From the NCBI RefSeq assembly GCF_034366625.1, contig NZ_JAXMIH010000030.1, positions 62,001 through 126,000 of the forward strand: 64,000 nt of DNA. Reading direction: 5' to 3'. How positions within the stretch are numbered: the stretch's first letter is position 1; each line of letters begins with the position of its first letter. Below the pieces are notes generated by a model that was not told the DNA's origin, searched no databases, and saw only the letters and a list, made by a program, of their open reading frames with translations. Positions 16,348-25,260 of this stretch are shown here, one piece after another. This DNA comes from Prosthecobacter sp. Lineage in GTDB: Bacteria > Verrucomicrobiota > Verrucomicrobiia > Verrucomicrobiales > Verrucomicrobiaceae. A program made the translations under genes and the position numbers.

Positions 16348-17331
16348 ATGATTCCTCGCACGCTCGGTTTGTTCGTCGTCTTTTCCTTCGCGGCCTTAGC
16401 TGCTGATCCCGTTCCCACGTTTCAAGGCTCCATCGAACGACTGGACCCGGCCCTGGATGCGTTGATTGCGCCGGAGGCGAAGATCGAGGTGCTGGCGTCG
16501 GGGTTCAACTGGTCGGAGGGGCCGGTGTGGCGGGATGGGGGCATCGTTTTCTCGGATGTGCCGGAGAACACGGTGTTTGGCTGGAAGGAAGGCGACACGG
16601 CGGCGAAGGTGGTGCTGAAGCCGAGTGGCAGCCTGATCGATCCCACCGGGCAAGGCTCGAACGGGCTGGCGGTGGATGCGCAGGGGAATCTGATTCTCTG
16701 CCAGCACGGCGAGCGCCGCATCGCGCGACTGGAGAAAGACGGCCGCTTCACGCCGCTGGCGGGCAAGTATGAGGGCAAGCGCTTCAACAGCCCGAACGAT
16801 CTCGTCATTGCGAAGGACGGCACGATCTACTTCACCGATCCGCCCTACGGCTTGAAGAAAGGCGGAGCGGCGGCGGAGCTGGCTTTTCATGGCATCTACG
16901 CGCTCACATCGGCGGGCAAGGTGTCGCTGCTGATCAGCGACATTGATTTTCCGAATGGCATTGCCCTGAGCCCGGACGAAAAGACGCTCTACATCGCCAT
17001 TTCGGACCCACAGCACACGCGCGTGAGTGCCTATGATCTACAAGACGACGGCAGTGTGAAGAATGGCCGTGTCTTCTTCAACGCGCACCCTCTCAAGAGC
17101 GCGGCACGCAAGGGCGGCTGCGATGGGATGAAGGTGGACACGAACGGCAACATCTGGACCACTGGTCCCGGCGGCGTGTTGATCATCGACAAGAGCGGCA
17201 AGCACCTCGGCAGCATCCTCACCGGCCAGGCGACGGCGAACTGCGCCTTTGGCGGCGAGGATCGCAGCACGCTCTACATCACGGCGGACATGTTTCTGCT
17301 GCGTGTGAAGACGCTGGCGAAGGGGCTGTGA
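16348..17331 (+). CDS. Exported SMP-30/gluconolactonase family protein
   Basis: The ATG at 16348 starts a 327-residue protein with a signal peptide (MIPRTLGLFVVFSFAALA). A six-bladed propeller of the SMP-30/gluconolaconase family follows. Recognisable parts are NWSEGPVWRDGGIVFSDVP, SNGLAVDAQGNLILCQHG, SPNDLVIAKDGTIYFTDPPYG, FPNGIALSPDEKTLYIAI, and CDGMKVDTNGNIWTTGPGG. Glu in SEGP, Asn in SPND and Asn/Asp later in the chain are the usual metal ligands. Likely a periplasmic or secreted sugar-lactone hydrolase. A longer reading from 16009 would overlap the kinase and lacks similarity. Confidence 0.88.
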   Translation: MIPRTLGLFVVFSFAALAADPVPTFQGSIERLDPALDALIAPEAKIEVLASGFNWSEGPVWRDGGIVFSDVPENTVFGWKEGDTAAKVVLKPSGSLIDPTGQGSNGLAVDAQGNLILCQHGERRIARLEKDGRFTPLAGKYEGKRFNSPNDLVIAKDGTIYFTDPPYGLKKGGAAAELAFHGIYALTSAGKVSLLISDIDFPNGIALSPDEKTLYIAISDPQHTRVSAYDLQDDGSVKNGRVFFNAHPLKSAARKGGCDGMKVDTNGNIWTTGPGGVLIIDKSGKHLGSILTGQATANCAFGGEDRSTLYITADMFLLRVKTLAKGL

Positions 17332-17400
17332 ATGTAGTCATGAGGTTCGCTTCGCGGCTTCGCAGCAGCTCGTTGGGTCTTTGAAAACCAACGGTCTTCC

Positions 17401-17630
17401 GTCATGCAGCCCAAGGGGGTCGATCTTTGGCGAGGCTCCCTTGGGCACACGGTCCTATTCACCCGTGATGTTCCCGGACTGCAACGCGGTCCCGTCAGGA
17501 GCGATGGCGGCGACGTAGGGACATTCGAGTGACGGAACCCCGGTGGGGTTCGTGATCCGTGTGGGATCGTGTTTGACGTGAAGTCCCAGGAGAGCACTCG
17601 CTGGCGCTCGGCACTCCTGGGCTGCATGAC
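17401..17630. repeat. 230-bp element bounded by inverted repeats and packed with palindromes
   Basis: The ends are 13-bp inverted repeats (GTCATGCAGCCCA at 17401-17413 and its complement at 17618-17630). Inside are further perfect dyads: GCCCAAGGG/CCCTTGGGC (17409-17417 with 17438-17446), GAACCCC/GGGGTTC with a 3-base loop (17535-17551), GATCC/GGATC (17554-17568) and CCCAGGAG/CTCCTGGG (17585-17592 with 17614-17621). It fills the 17332-17656 gap between two convergent genes. No credible coding frame is present. It could be a MITE-like mobile remnant or a structured RNA; which one cannot be told from one copy. Confidence 0.65.
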
Positions 17631-17656
17631 GCAAGCCGGGTTGGGCTTGAGGGAAC

Positions 17657-18874
17657 TCACGAGCTAAAGCTCGAAACTACTTTGAGGAGCGCGAGGGCGT
17701 TCATGACGGCCTTGGGGATGAAGGAACTCAGCTCGACGTATTCGGGCAGCTTGGAGCCGTCGGCGGTGCGCTCGGAGCAGTGGGCGTTGCCGCCGTGGGG
17801 GCCGAGGCCGTCGAGGGTGGGGGCGAGGTGCCAGAGGTGGTTGGCATCGCTCAAGCCACCGCGTGGGACGGAGACGGCGGTGAGATTCATCATGGCGGCG
17901 GCTTCGTGCCAGAGATGAAACAGTGCTTCGGATTCCACGCTGCCGGGCCAGGCGGAAGTGTGGCCGGTGCGTTCGGCGATGAGCTTCGCGCCATTCGCGG
18001 CGGTGCCGCTGAGGGTTGCGAAGAAATCATCGGCCTGCTGCAGCGCGGCGGGCGCGGTGGCGCGGCATTCCCATTCGGTGACGGCCTCATGCGGGACGCG
18101 ATTGACGACGGTGCCGCCGTGGATCATGCCGAGGTTCACGGTGCGTTCGTCGGCGGCGCTGGTCTGTGCGGCGATGTCGGGCAGCACACGGGCGATGGCG
18201 TCGATGGCGTTGATGCCTTCGTGGTGCTTGCTGCCGGCGTGCGCGGCTTTGCCTTCCGCCGTGAGCTGCCAGGTGCTGCGGCCTTTGCGCGAGGTGACGA
18301 TGTGCCAGCCTTGGGCATCGACCGGACCGCTTTCAAAGACGAGCACGGCACGCGCTCTGCCGCCGCAGCGTCGCATGGTGGTGAGGGCGAAATCGTCACC
18401 GATGACTTCCTCAGCGGCGTTGGCGGCGATGAGCCAGTGAGCACTCTCGAAGACCTCGGGCGCGCAGTCACGGAGGATCTGCAGCATCAGCCAGATCAAG
18501 GCGGTGCCGCCTTTGATATCGACGGTGCCGGGCCCGTAGATGCGGCCTTCATCGGGACGCTTGTCCCATTTGAAATCGTTGCGCTGTTCTTCCTCAGGGG
18601 GAAACACGGTATCTGAATGCGTGACGAGCACGATGGGATCACCGCCAGCGCCGCGATGGGTGAGGAAGAGATGGTGGCCGGTGCCGGGAATGGAGCAGGG
18701 GACGAGTTCGGCATCGAAGCCGAGTGGAGCGAAGGCTTCGGCAGTGAGTTGTGCGACCGCATCGACGCCCGCAGGATTTGCGGTGAAGCTGTTGATGGCA
18801 ACGAGGCGACGCAGGAGGTCGAACGCGGCGGGAAGGTGGCGTTCTGCGACGGTTTGAAGAAGAGATGCGTTCAT
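17657..18874 (-). CDS. M20-family metallopeptidase (glutamate carboxypeptidase-like)
   Basis: The 405-residue protein is a zinc aminoacylase/carboxypeptidase of family M20. Visible metal-site segments are LVTHSDTVF (His-x-Asp), GPGTVDIKGG (bridging Asp), NAAEEV (catalytic Glu pair), VFESGP and the C-terminal GPHGGNAHCSER with the last His. The dimerisation/lid domain lies around residues 195-310 (SRKGRSTWQLTAEGKAAHAG). The order and spacing fit CPG2-type glutamate carboxypeptidases. Its start codon overlaps the stop of the dipeptide epimerase gene (ATGA), so the two are translationally coupled. Together they suggest cleavage and use of Glu- or Ala-Glu-type peptides from peptidoglycan, which is an inference from context. 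Confidence 0.9.
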   Translation of the reverse strand: MNASLLQTVAERHLPAAFDLLRRLVAINSFTANPAGVDAVAQLTAEAFAPLGFDAELVPCSIPGTGHHLFLTHRGAGGDPIVLVTHSDTVFPPEEEQRNDFKWDKRPDEGRIYGPGTVDIKGGTALIWLMLQILRDCAPEVFESAHWLIAANAAEEVIGDDFALTTMRRCGGRARAVLVFESGPVDAQGWHIVTSRKGRSTWQLTAEGKAAHAGSKHHEGINAIDAIARVLPDIAAQTSAADERTVNLGMIHGGTVVNRVPHEAVTEWECRATAPAALQQADDFFATLSGTAANGAKLIAERTGHTSAWPGSVESEALFHLWHEAAAMMNLTAVSVPRGGLSDANHLWHLAPTLDGLGPHGGNAHCSERTADGSKLPEYVELSSFIPKAVMNALALLKVVSSFSS

Positions 18875-19854
18875 CGTGGGATGGCTCCGATGCCGGGTCG
18901 GTCCGGCATGAGGAGAGTGCCGTGCGCATCATACTCGATGCCGGTGAAGTCGTCATTGGCGACGTAGAAGTGGCCGTCGAGGTCGATCCAGTCGGCCCAG
19001 GGGGCGAGGTGGGCCGCAGCGGTGGTGCCGAGGCTGGTTTCGATCATGCAGCCGAGGAGGATTTGCAGGCTATGCGCACGTGCAGTTTCGATCATGGCGA
19101 TGGCGGCGTCGAAGCTGCCGCATTTCAGCAGCTTGATGTTCACGCCATCGATGAAATCGGCGAGTGCGGGAATATCGGCGGCGGTTTGCACGCTTTCGTC
19201 GGCAAAGATGGGCGGCGGGTTGCCGGGGAGACTGGCGCGGAGTTCTTCCCAGGCGTCGATGCCATGGCGATGGTGAATCGGCTGCTCGATGAGGACGGGC
19301 GAGTAGTGGGCCAGCTTTTCAATCATGAGCGCGGCCTCGTGGAGATCCCAGCCGCCGTTGACGTCGAGAATCAAGTCGGCCTCAGGCGCGGCGTAGCGTG
19401 CGACGGAGACGGTGGCGATGTCGAGTCCGAGATCGCCGGAGCCGAGCTTGAGTTTGAGTACGCGGAATTGTTTGGCAATGGCGCTGACTTTGTCGGCGAA
19501 GACGGCGAGATCGTCGGGGATGCTGAAGGAGCGGCAGCCAGGAGGCGCGGGACGGGTGGGTGGTCCCAATTTGAGTCTGGCCGAAGCAGCCAGGTTCTGG
19601 CTTGTGGCGTGGCCGACGATGTCGTGACGGAGGAGATTGAGAGCGAGGGCGGCGGTGCGCGGAAGTTGCGCTGGCAGCACGGCTTGATTCAACACGGCCA
19701 GTGTTTGTTGCGGATCTTCGCCGTAGTAGGGAACGAAGGGAGCCTCGGCGATGCGATCACCTTCCGAGACGCGGAGCACCTGCCGCGTGGCGGAGGTGCC
19801 GTGGGCGATGCGGAAGGGTTCGACGAGGTGGAGGGTGTGGAGCGTGGCGTGCAA
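18871..19854 (-). CDS. Dipeptide epimerase (enolase superfamily, Ala-Glu epimerase-like)
   Basis: This 327-residue enolase-superfamily protein belongs to the muconate-lactonising subgroup. Visible catalytic signatures are LKLKLGS (KxK bases), LDVNGGW (Asp ligand), LIEQP (Glu ligand), FADES (Asp/Glu ligand), VNIKLLKCGS (second Lys base), GCMIET and DLDG near the end, where dipeptide epimerases bind the substrate ammonium. L-Ala-D/L-Glu epimerases convert murein-derived L-Ala-D-Glu so that it can be hydrolysed. It is the first gene of a two-gene unit with the M20 peptidase. It is slightly shorter at the N-terminus than typical members. Confidence 0.88.
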   Translation of the reverse strand: MHATLHTLHLVEPFRIAHGTSATRQVLRVSEGDRIAEAPFVPYYGEDPQQTLAVLNQAVLPAQLPRTAALALNLLRHDIVGHATSQNLAASARLKLGPPTRPAPPGCRSFSIPDDLAVFADKVSAIAKQFRVLKLKLGSGDLGLDIATVSVARYAAPEADLILDVNGGWDLHEAALMIEKLAHYSPVLIEQPIHHRHGIDAWEELRASLPGNPPPIFADESVQTAADIPALADFIDGVNIKLLKCGSFDAAIAMIETARAHSLQILLGCMIETSLGTTAAAHLAPWADWIDLDGHFYVANDDFTGIEYDAHGTLLMPDRPGIGAIPR

Positions 19855-19868
19855 GCGGCGCAGTGAAC

Positions 19869-19943
19869 GATCAAGAGGTCAAGAGGTCAAGGAATCGTCA
19901 AGATACGACGCTTGACCACCTTGACCGTTGGCGGCTTGACCTG
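19869..19943. repeat. GGTCAAG-word dyad cluster (probable terminator/attenuator-like repeat)
   Basis: Several direct copies of GGTCAAG on the left face several CTTGACC copies on the right, giving a loose, multi-register inverted repeat between the secretin stop and the epimerase start. The same arrangement recurs at 62793-62888. Confidence 0.5.
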
Positions 19944-19955
19944 CTCCCACTCTCA

Positions 19956-22577
19956 CTACGGTTTCTTGTCGCGGCTGAAGAGGCGCTGGAAGAAGTTTTT
20001 CTTCTTCTCGACCTCCACAGGTTCGGCGGCGGGAATGGGAGCGACTTGCGGGAAGCGCTGGGCGGCCTCGGAACCGATCTGGGTGCGGTAATCTTCATTG
20101 AGCGAGGTCTGACGCACGCTGTGGTTGTCGACGACGACTTGGGGCTGGATGAAGACGACGAGTTCCTTGCGGACTTTGTTCTTGGTGTCAGTGCGGAAGA
20201 GTTTGCCGAGGCCGGGGATTCTGCCGAGGATGGGCAGGCCTTGCTTGTCGATGGTGTTTTCCTCGGAGATGAGGCCGCCGAGGACGATGGTGTTGCGGTC
20301 GGGGATGGTGACGGTGGTGACAAGCTGCTCGGTGCCGATGATGGGCACTTCATTGGGCACGACGAGCTGGGTGCCGACGACGGTGTCATTGACCTGGGCG
20401 ATGGTGAGAGTGACTTCGCCATCCTCATTGATGAGAGGAACGATCTCGAGCTTCAGCACGACATCGCGGTATTCAATGGTGGTGGTGGTGGAGCCTGCGG
20501 CGTTGTTGTTGGCAATGGTGGTCTGCTGGGAGGGGACGGGGATCTGGCGGCCGGAGGTGATGGTGGCCTTTTTGTTGTTGAGGGCGAAGATGGAGGGCCT
20601 GGAGAGAATCTTGAAGTTGTTGTTGGTTTCGAGGGCGGTGACGAAGACTTCGAGGCTGTCGCCGATGGCACCGTAGAGATTGAGGCCGGTCGTGGGGCCG
20701 AAAGGCGTGGTGATGAAATTGTTGCGGATGTCGTTGATGGCCCGGCCGACGCCGTTGGCCCCGCCGAGAGTGTCAGTGCGGTTGGTGAAGCCACCGGCGG
20801 TGAAGTTGGTGCCGTCTCCAGCCCGGCTGAGGCCGGAGATGTAGTCGATGCCGGACATCATGCCGTCGGTGAGGGTGAGCTGGCCGATGACAGTGGCGAG
20901 ATAGACCTGGGCGGGCTTGCGGTCGAGCTTGTCGAGAAGGCTGTTGGTCTTGTCGATGTCCTCCTTGCGGCCCATAACGAGGATGGAGTTCGACATGGGG
21001 TCGGCGACGATGCGGGTCTTGCCGACGAGGACGGAGACAGGGGCGTTATTTTCCGTGGGGCCGGAGATGACATCGGCACGGGAGCCGATGCCGGTGGTGG
21101 CGGTGGTGGCGGTGTCGGAGGCGGCGGCCCCTGCGGTGCTGCCGACGGTGCCGCCACGGGTGCCGGTGGTGGTGCGGCCACCGAGGAGCTGGCTGCTGTT
21201 GCTGGCGAGCGCCCGCTGCTGCTGCTGCTGCACGGTGCCGCCGCCGGGGAGCTGGGTGGTGCCGGTGCTGACCTCCTGAAGGAGATCGGCGACGGCACTG
21301 AGTACGTCGAGGGCGGCGGCGTATTTGAGACGACGCTCGTAGGGCTCAGCAACTTCGAGCGGCTTGTCGAATTCGGAGATCAGGCTGGCGATGTAGGTGT
21401 AGTCGCCGGGAGAGGAGACGACGAGGATTTGATTCAGACGCGTGTCGGCGACGACCTGGGCGCTGGGCTGCGGCATCTGGGCGTTGGGATTGACCTGGAC
21501 GCCGTTGATGAAGATGGGTTGCGTCGGTGTCTGCTGCCGCTGCTGTTGTTGCTGCTGGTTGTTGTCGCCACCGCGATTTTCACGTCCATCGCTGGCGGCA
21601 CTGCCGCGGATGGTGTTCACGCCCTTGGTTTCCTTTTCCTGGGCCTGGGCGGTGAGCGTGGCCTGGATGATCTGGGCGATGGTGGCAGCATCGCCGTAAG
21701 TGATGGGAATGAACTTGGTGACGAGGGAGGAGCCGGTGTCGCCCACATCAATGGCCTCACGGATGCTGATGAGCTGCTTCACGACGGTGGCGCTTTCGGT
21801 GATGAGCAGGCCGGGCGGCGTGGTGACGGCGGTGATGCGGCCATAAGCACCGAGGCCGACATGGCCGGAGAACATGGTGGCGGCGTCCTCAGGCGTGAGG
21901 AAGTCCAGCTTCATGAAGTAGGCCACGATGCTTTCGTTGTCCGGGATGTCCTTCGCGCTGGTGTAAAACCTTACGCCGTGTGAGAACTGCACGGCATTGG
22001 CACTTTGATTGCGCGCAGGAAGGATTTTGGCACTCTTGCCGCCTGGGTCGGTGACGATGGCGTAGCCGTTGGTGAGGAGCGAGGCCTCGATGAGCTTGAT
22101 GGCCTCGTCCTTGGCCACCGGCTTCGGTGTGATGAGACTGATCTGCGCACCTTCGAAGATGTTCGTGTCCTTGATGAGCGTGAGGCCGGTGAGCTTTTCG
22201 TAGATGGCGAGGATGTCGGCCACCGGGTTCGCGGCGAACTGCATCATGACCAGGTCACCGGTGATGGTGAAGGTTTCGCCTTCGCCTTGGGTCATCCCTG
22301 GAGTGCCACCTTCACCGAAGCCGCCGCGTCGGGTGCCGAAGCCACCACGGCCTGCGCCAGGAAACCCACCGCCAGGGCCGAAACCCGTGCCTGGAGCGCC
22401 GGGTGCAACAGTACCGGGAGGCGGGGCGGCTGGAGTGGTGCCATCAGCAGCGGGAGTAGCAGGCTGTGCTGCCGGGGCTGTGGGGGTGGCGGGAGCCGGA
22501 GTGGGGGGGGTCTGACCAAAGGCGATGGTGCTGACGGCAACGAGCGAGAGGGTGATAACGGGGAGACGGCGATGCAT
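19956..22577 (-). CDS. gspD: Secretin (GspD/PilQ-like outer-membrane channel)
   Basis: The start at 22577 gives 873 residues with signal peptide MHRRLPVITLSLVAVSTIAFG. A long Pro/Ala/Gly-rich, probably disordered stretch (about 22-100) precedes the ring-building N domains (AANPVADILAIYEKLTGLTLI, LITESATVVKQL, RLNQILVVSSPGDYTYI). Two Gln/Gly/Thr-rich linkers interrupt them. The C-terminal secretin domain is clear: ILSRPSIFALNNKKATITSG, VPLINEDGEVTLTI, EQLVTTVTIPDRNTIVLGG, then RIPGLGKLFR and VFIQPQVV. It ends in a Lys-rich helix (KKKNFFQRLF). It forms the outer-membrane pore of the secretion/pilus machine and is the last gene of the operon. The D/Q distinction cannot be made with certainty. 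Confidence 0.93.
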   Translation of the reverse strand: MHRRLPVITLSLVAVSTIAFGQTPPTPAPATPTAPAAQPATPAADGTTPAAPPPGTVAPGAPGTGFGPGGGFPGAGRGGFGTRRGGFGEGGTPGMTQGEGETFTITGDLVMMQFAANPVADILAIYEKLTGLTLIKDTNIFEGAQISLITPKPVAKDEAIKLIEASLLTNGYAIVTDPGGKSAKILPARNQSANAVQFSHGVRFYTSAKDIPDNESIVAYFMKLDFLTPEDAATMFSGHVGLGAYGRITAVTTPPGLLITESATVVKQLISIREAIDVGDTGSSLVTKFIPITYGDAATIAQIIQATLTAQAQEKETKGVNTIRGSAASDGRENRGGDNNQQQQQQRQQTPTQPIFINGVQVNPNAQMPQPSAQVVADTRLNQILVVSSPGDYTYIASLISEFDKPLEVAEPYERRLKYAAALDVLSAVADLLQEVSTGTTQLPGGGTVQQQQQRALASNSSQLLGGRTTTGTRGGTVGSTAGAAASDTATTATTGIGSRADVISGPTENNAPVSVLVGKTRIVADPMSNSILVMGRKEDIDKTNSLLDKLDRKPAQVYLATVIGQLTLTDGMMSGIDYISGLSRAGDGTNFTAGGFTNRTDTLGGANGVGRAINDIRNNFITTPFGPTTGLNLYGAIGDSLEVFVTALETNNNFKILSRPSIFALNNKKATITSGRQIPVPSQQTTIANNNAAGSTTTTIEYRDVVLKLEIVPLINEDGEVTLTIAQVNDTVVGTQLVVPNEVPIIGTEQLVTTVTIPDRNTIVLGGLISEENTIDKQGLPILGRIPGLGKLFRTDTKNKVRKELVVFIQPQVVVDNHSVRQTSLNEDYRTQIGSEAAQRFPQVAPIPAAEPVEVEKKKNFFQRLFSRDKKP

Positions 22578-22627
22578 GAAGATGGTTGGGAGCGTGGTGG
22601 GCCGGAAGGAGGAGGCGCAGGAGCGGA

Positions 22628-23389
22628 TCAACGTTTGCCCTTTTCATCCTTCTCGATTTTTTCGACGGCGCTTTTGATGATGTTGCGACGTTCTTCCTCG
22701 GGCGCGTTGCGGAATTTTTCATCGCTGAACTTTTCCCGGAACACATTGCGGAGCTTTTCCTTGCCTGATTCGGAGAGTGATTCGTATCTTTTGCGGTCCT
22801 CCTCACTCGGGCCGCGACTGCCACGGCTGAAGCGGTCCCCACCTCCGGGCGGAGGCGGGCCACCAGGGCCGCCCTCGCGGCGTTCGCTTTTGTCTTTGCG
22901 CATGTCGTCCTTGGTGAGGGAGCTGTGGCGGATGCTGAAGGTTTCACCGCCGATGGCGATCTGGGCCTGCGCGTAATCGATTTTTTCCGAGGGCTTGGCA
23001 CCGACGAGCTTCCAGCCCTTCAAATTTGGCTCGTCTGAGACGACGATGGACTGTTTGGCGGTCTTGTCGAAGATGGTGACGACAGGCTTGCCATCCACAT
23101 AGGCCATGCCGGTGAGCACGAGCGAATCGGAGATGCTGACGATGCGGGTGAAGGGCGAGTTTTCGACGATGGCGGTGAGACTGGCTGGATCGAAGGGCTG
23201 GGGCAGATCGGGATCGCCATTGGCAACGGGATCGGGGGTGACCTGCGCTGCGGGAAGGGTGGGATCAAACTCGTCGGAGGGCAGGGGAATCAAATCGGCC
23301 GTGGTCAGCGGCGCATCGGCTGGTAACTGGGCAGTCAATGAGCTGACGGCCAGGAGGCAGGGTAAAAGAAGGCAAAGCAGCGTTTTCAT
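22628..23389 (-). CDS. Exported operon protein in the GspC/PilP position, unknown family
   Basis: The 253-residue protein has a signal peptide (MKTLLCLLLPCLLAVSSLTA). A segment about 75-155 with alternating strands (FTRIVSISDSLVLTGMAYVD, VVTIFDKTAKQSIVV, AIGGETFSIRHS) recalls the small beta domains of GspC or PilP that dock to the secretin. A Gly/Pro linker follows (about 170-195), then a highly charged helical tail (KEKLRNVFREKFSDEKFRN). It sits immediately before the secretin gene, where a secretin-docking protein would be expected. The family assignment is inferred from position and predicted fold, not from clear sequence similarity. Confidence 0.7.
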   Translation of the reverse strand: MKTLLCLLLPCLLAVSSLTAQLPADAPLTTADLIPLPSDEFDPTLPAAQVTPDPVANGDPDLPQPFDPASLTAIVENSPFTRIVSISDSLVLTGMAYVDGKPVVTIFDKTAKQSIVVSDEPNLKGWKLVGAKPSEKIDYAQAQIAIGGETFSIRHSSLTKDDMRKDKSERREGGPGGPPPPGGGDRFSRGSRGPSEEDRKRYESLSESGKEKLRNVFREKFSDEKFRNAPEEERRNIIKSAVEKIEKDEKGKR

Positions 23390-23391
23390 GG

Positions 23392-23955
23392 CTAGAGTCC
23401 GTTTTCAGGTTTGAACCAACGTGCGAGGACGAGGTTGCAGAGCACCTGCGGGGTCTTTTCCTTGGCTTTGGCGTCGATCTCGAGTTCGAGCTGCTTGATG
23501 GCTTGGAATTTTTCGGGCGATTGCAGCGAAGCAAGCCAGCCGAGCACGGTGGTTTGATCCCCCCGAATGCGCACTTCGACAGCAACTTCGCGATACACGG
23601 CGGCGTTGGCCTTGGCATCGGCTGAATCGGGCAGGAGCTGCTGCTTCTGCACCTGGAGCTGATAATCGAGCGCGACGTTCTGGATTTCCTCCAGGAGCTG
23701 GGCCTGTGCGGTGCCGAGGCTTTCGGTCACAGGCATGTTCTGGGTCAACCAGACAGAGCGTTTTTCCCAAAAGTCGCGGTCGGCTAGGTAGCCTTCGTTT
23801 TCACGCTTCTCACTCTCCAGCGCGGCAATTTTCGCCAGCACGGCGGTGCGACGGTCGAGGAACTGCTTGAGAATGATGAACGTGGCCATGAGCACCAGCG
23901 CGCTGATGCAGGCAGCGAGGAGCTTTTTTTCACGTTGGGTGAGGGCGAGGGCCAT
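23392..23955 (-). CDS. PilO/GspM-like inner-membrane protein
   Basis: The ATG at 23953-23955 (MALALTQREKKLL) gives 187 residues. The layout is one N-terminal transmembrane helix (about 12-31), a coiled coil (about 34-60), and a ferredoxin-like periplasmic domain (YREVAVEVRIRGDQTTVLGWL and LELEIDAKAKEKT). This is the layout of PilO and GspM. A longer in-frame reading from 24276 overlaps the upstream gene in another frame and is rejected. It lies between the L/M-like gene and the unknown exported protein, as in alignment subcomplexes of type IV pili and type II secretion systems. Akkermansia places a functionally similar gene (Amuc_1100) at the same position; homology is not established here. 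Confidence 0.75.
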   Translation of the reverse strand: MALALTQREKKLLAACISALVLMATFIILKQFLDRRTAVLAKIAALESEKRENEGYLADRDFWEKRSVWLTQNMPVTESLGTAQAQLLEEIQNVALDYQLQVQKQQLLPDSADAKANAAVYREVAVEVRIRGDQTTVLGWLASLQSPEKFQAIKQLELEIDAKAKEKTPQVLCNLVLARWFKPENGL

Positions 23956-23993
23956 GGACTGAAAAAATGGGAAAGTGGAAAGCTGAAACAAAC

Positions 23994-25226
23994 TCAAGGC
24001 AGCTTGCCTTGGGCGCGGAAGGAGGCGGTGGTGCCTTTGACTTCGGGGCGCGGGTTCGTCCACACATAGCGGCTGAGGATGCGGTTCTTCTTGAAGTCTT
24101 CGATGAACTGGAAGGCGAGCTGGGCATCGCGCGCCTCGCCTCTGATGTCGATCTCGTTGCCCTTGACCTCGAATTCGCGGATCACGATGCCGCTGCCGGG
24201 CATGATGCGGTTGATCTCCGCCAGCAGGAAGAGCGGGTAGCGCTTGGGCTCGATGGCGGGTGCGAGGGCTTTCCATTGCTCGTTGGCCTTGCGCACGATG
24301 GCGGCAGGCTCGCTGGTGGCCTCCACTTCCTCCGCGAGTTTGGTGACACGGGTTTCCTGGAAGTGCAGGTAGGCGAAGGCGAGGAAGGCGAGCGAAAGAT
24401 ACAGCATGCCGCCGAGAACGAGCGCACGTGTGAGTTTGCCGCGCCGCACGCTGGCGGTCTGTGCGCTGCGGATGTCCGACGGAAGCATTCTACCCCAGGT
24501 GCGGGTGTCGAGCGCGGTGTTCGGCGGCAGATCGGCCACGATTCGCACGGGAATGTCTAGCACGGAGCTGAGCCGGGTCGTCAGCGCGCGTTCAAAGCTC
24601 GCGCCGATGAGTGCGACACCGGTGATGCTGCCCATGCCGAGATCGGACTCGATGCTGAGACGCGCGAGCGTGATCTCCAAGGCCAGATTGTCTTCGGCAG
24701 CAGGCGTTTGGGCGAAGATGTGGCTGTGGTAGAGCTTGCCCTGATGGCTGGCGGCCAGAACGAGATCGCCCTGCTCCTCAATGATGACGATGTGACCGGC
24801 TGGAAGCTGGGCGAGGCGCAGCGCGGCGGTGTAATCGCTCGCCTGGGCGGCAGCGAGAGATTCGGGGAAAGGCTCGGCAAGGACATCGACGCTGACGACG
24901 GCCTGTCCACCGAGGTTGCCGAGGAGGTGCCAGCGGTAGTTTTTGCCCGCTTTGTCCTGTTCGAGTTTGAAACCACGACGTTCGAGCTGGGTGACGATGA
25001 TCTGCTCCAGCAGATCGCTTTCGGTTTGCGGCAGGATCAGACCGATCGTGCGGCAGGCAGCGGCAGGCAAGCCGATGACGAGTGGTTTGGAGAGATGCGA
25101 GGCCTGTGAAGGACTGTCCACTGCCTCAGCGCTGGTACTCGCACGTGGTTTCCACACACGCCAGGCGGCATCGGGGGCGGGGAGGAGCAGGGTGGCGGCG
25201 GTGAGTGACATCGTTGGGCGGGACAT
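23994..25226 (-). CDS. GspL/PilM-PilN-like assembly platform protein
   Basis: The 410-residue protein appears to fuse a cytoplasmic actin-like half to a PilN-like half. Residues about 1-255 are alpha/beta with PilM/GspL-like patterns (LILPQTESDLLEQIIVTQLE, AGHIVIIEEQGDLVLAA, LTTRLSSVLDIPVRI). A transmembrane helix lies near 268-290 (ALVLGGMLYLSLAFLAFAYL). A coiled coil and a periplasmic ferredoxin-like domain (SGIVIREFEVKGNEIDIRGEA) follow. It would link the cytoplasmic ATPase to the periplasmic parts of the machine. A second ATG at 25211 is an equally possible start. It follows the GspK-like gene after a repeat-containing 128-base gap. Confidence 0.75.
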   Translation of the reverse strand: MSRPTMSLTAATLLLPAPDAAWRVWKPRASTSAEAVDSPSQASHLSKPLVIGLPAAACRTIGLILPQTESDLLEQIIVTQLERRGFKLEQDKAGKNYRWHLLGNLGGQAVVSVDVLAEPFPESLAAAQASDYTAALRLAQLPAGHIVIIEEQGDLVLAASHQGKLYHSHIFAQTPAAEDNLALEITLARLSIESDLGMGSITGVALIGASFERALTTRLSSVLDIPVRIVADLPPNTALDTRTWGRMLPSDIRSAQTASVRRGKLTRALVLGGMLYLSLAFLAFAYLHFQETRVTKLAEEVEATSEPAAIVRKANEQWKALAPAIEPKRYPLFLLAEINRIMPGSGIVIREFEVKGNEIDIRGEARDAQLAFQFIEDFKKNRILSRYVWTNPRPEVKGTTASFRAQGKLP

Positions 25227-25260
25227 TTACAACGTAGGGGGACGGGGGAAGTTGCGCAGG

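Noticed and set aside
17274-17660. Reverse-strand open frame of 128 codons
   Set aside because: It overlaps the 3' end of the lactonase gene and the palindromic element, and its translation is compositionally odd with no motif.
19701-21983. Long open frame (about 760 codons) on the forward strand opposite the secretin gene
   Set aside because: Its translation is Gly/Asp-rich low complexity, arising opposite the well-supported secretin.
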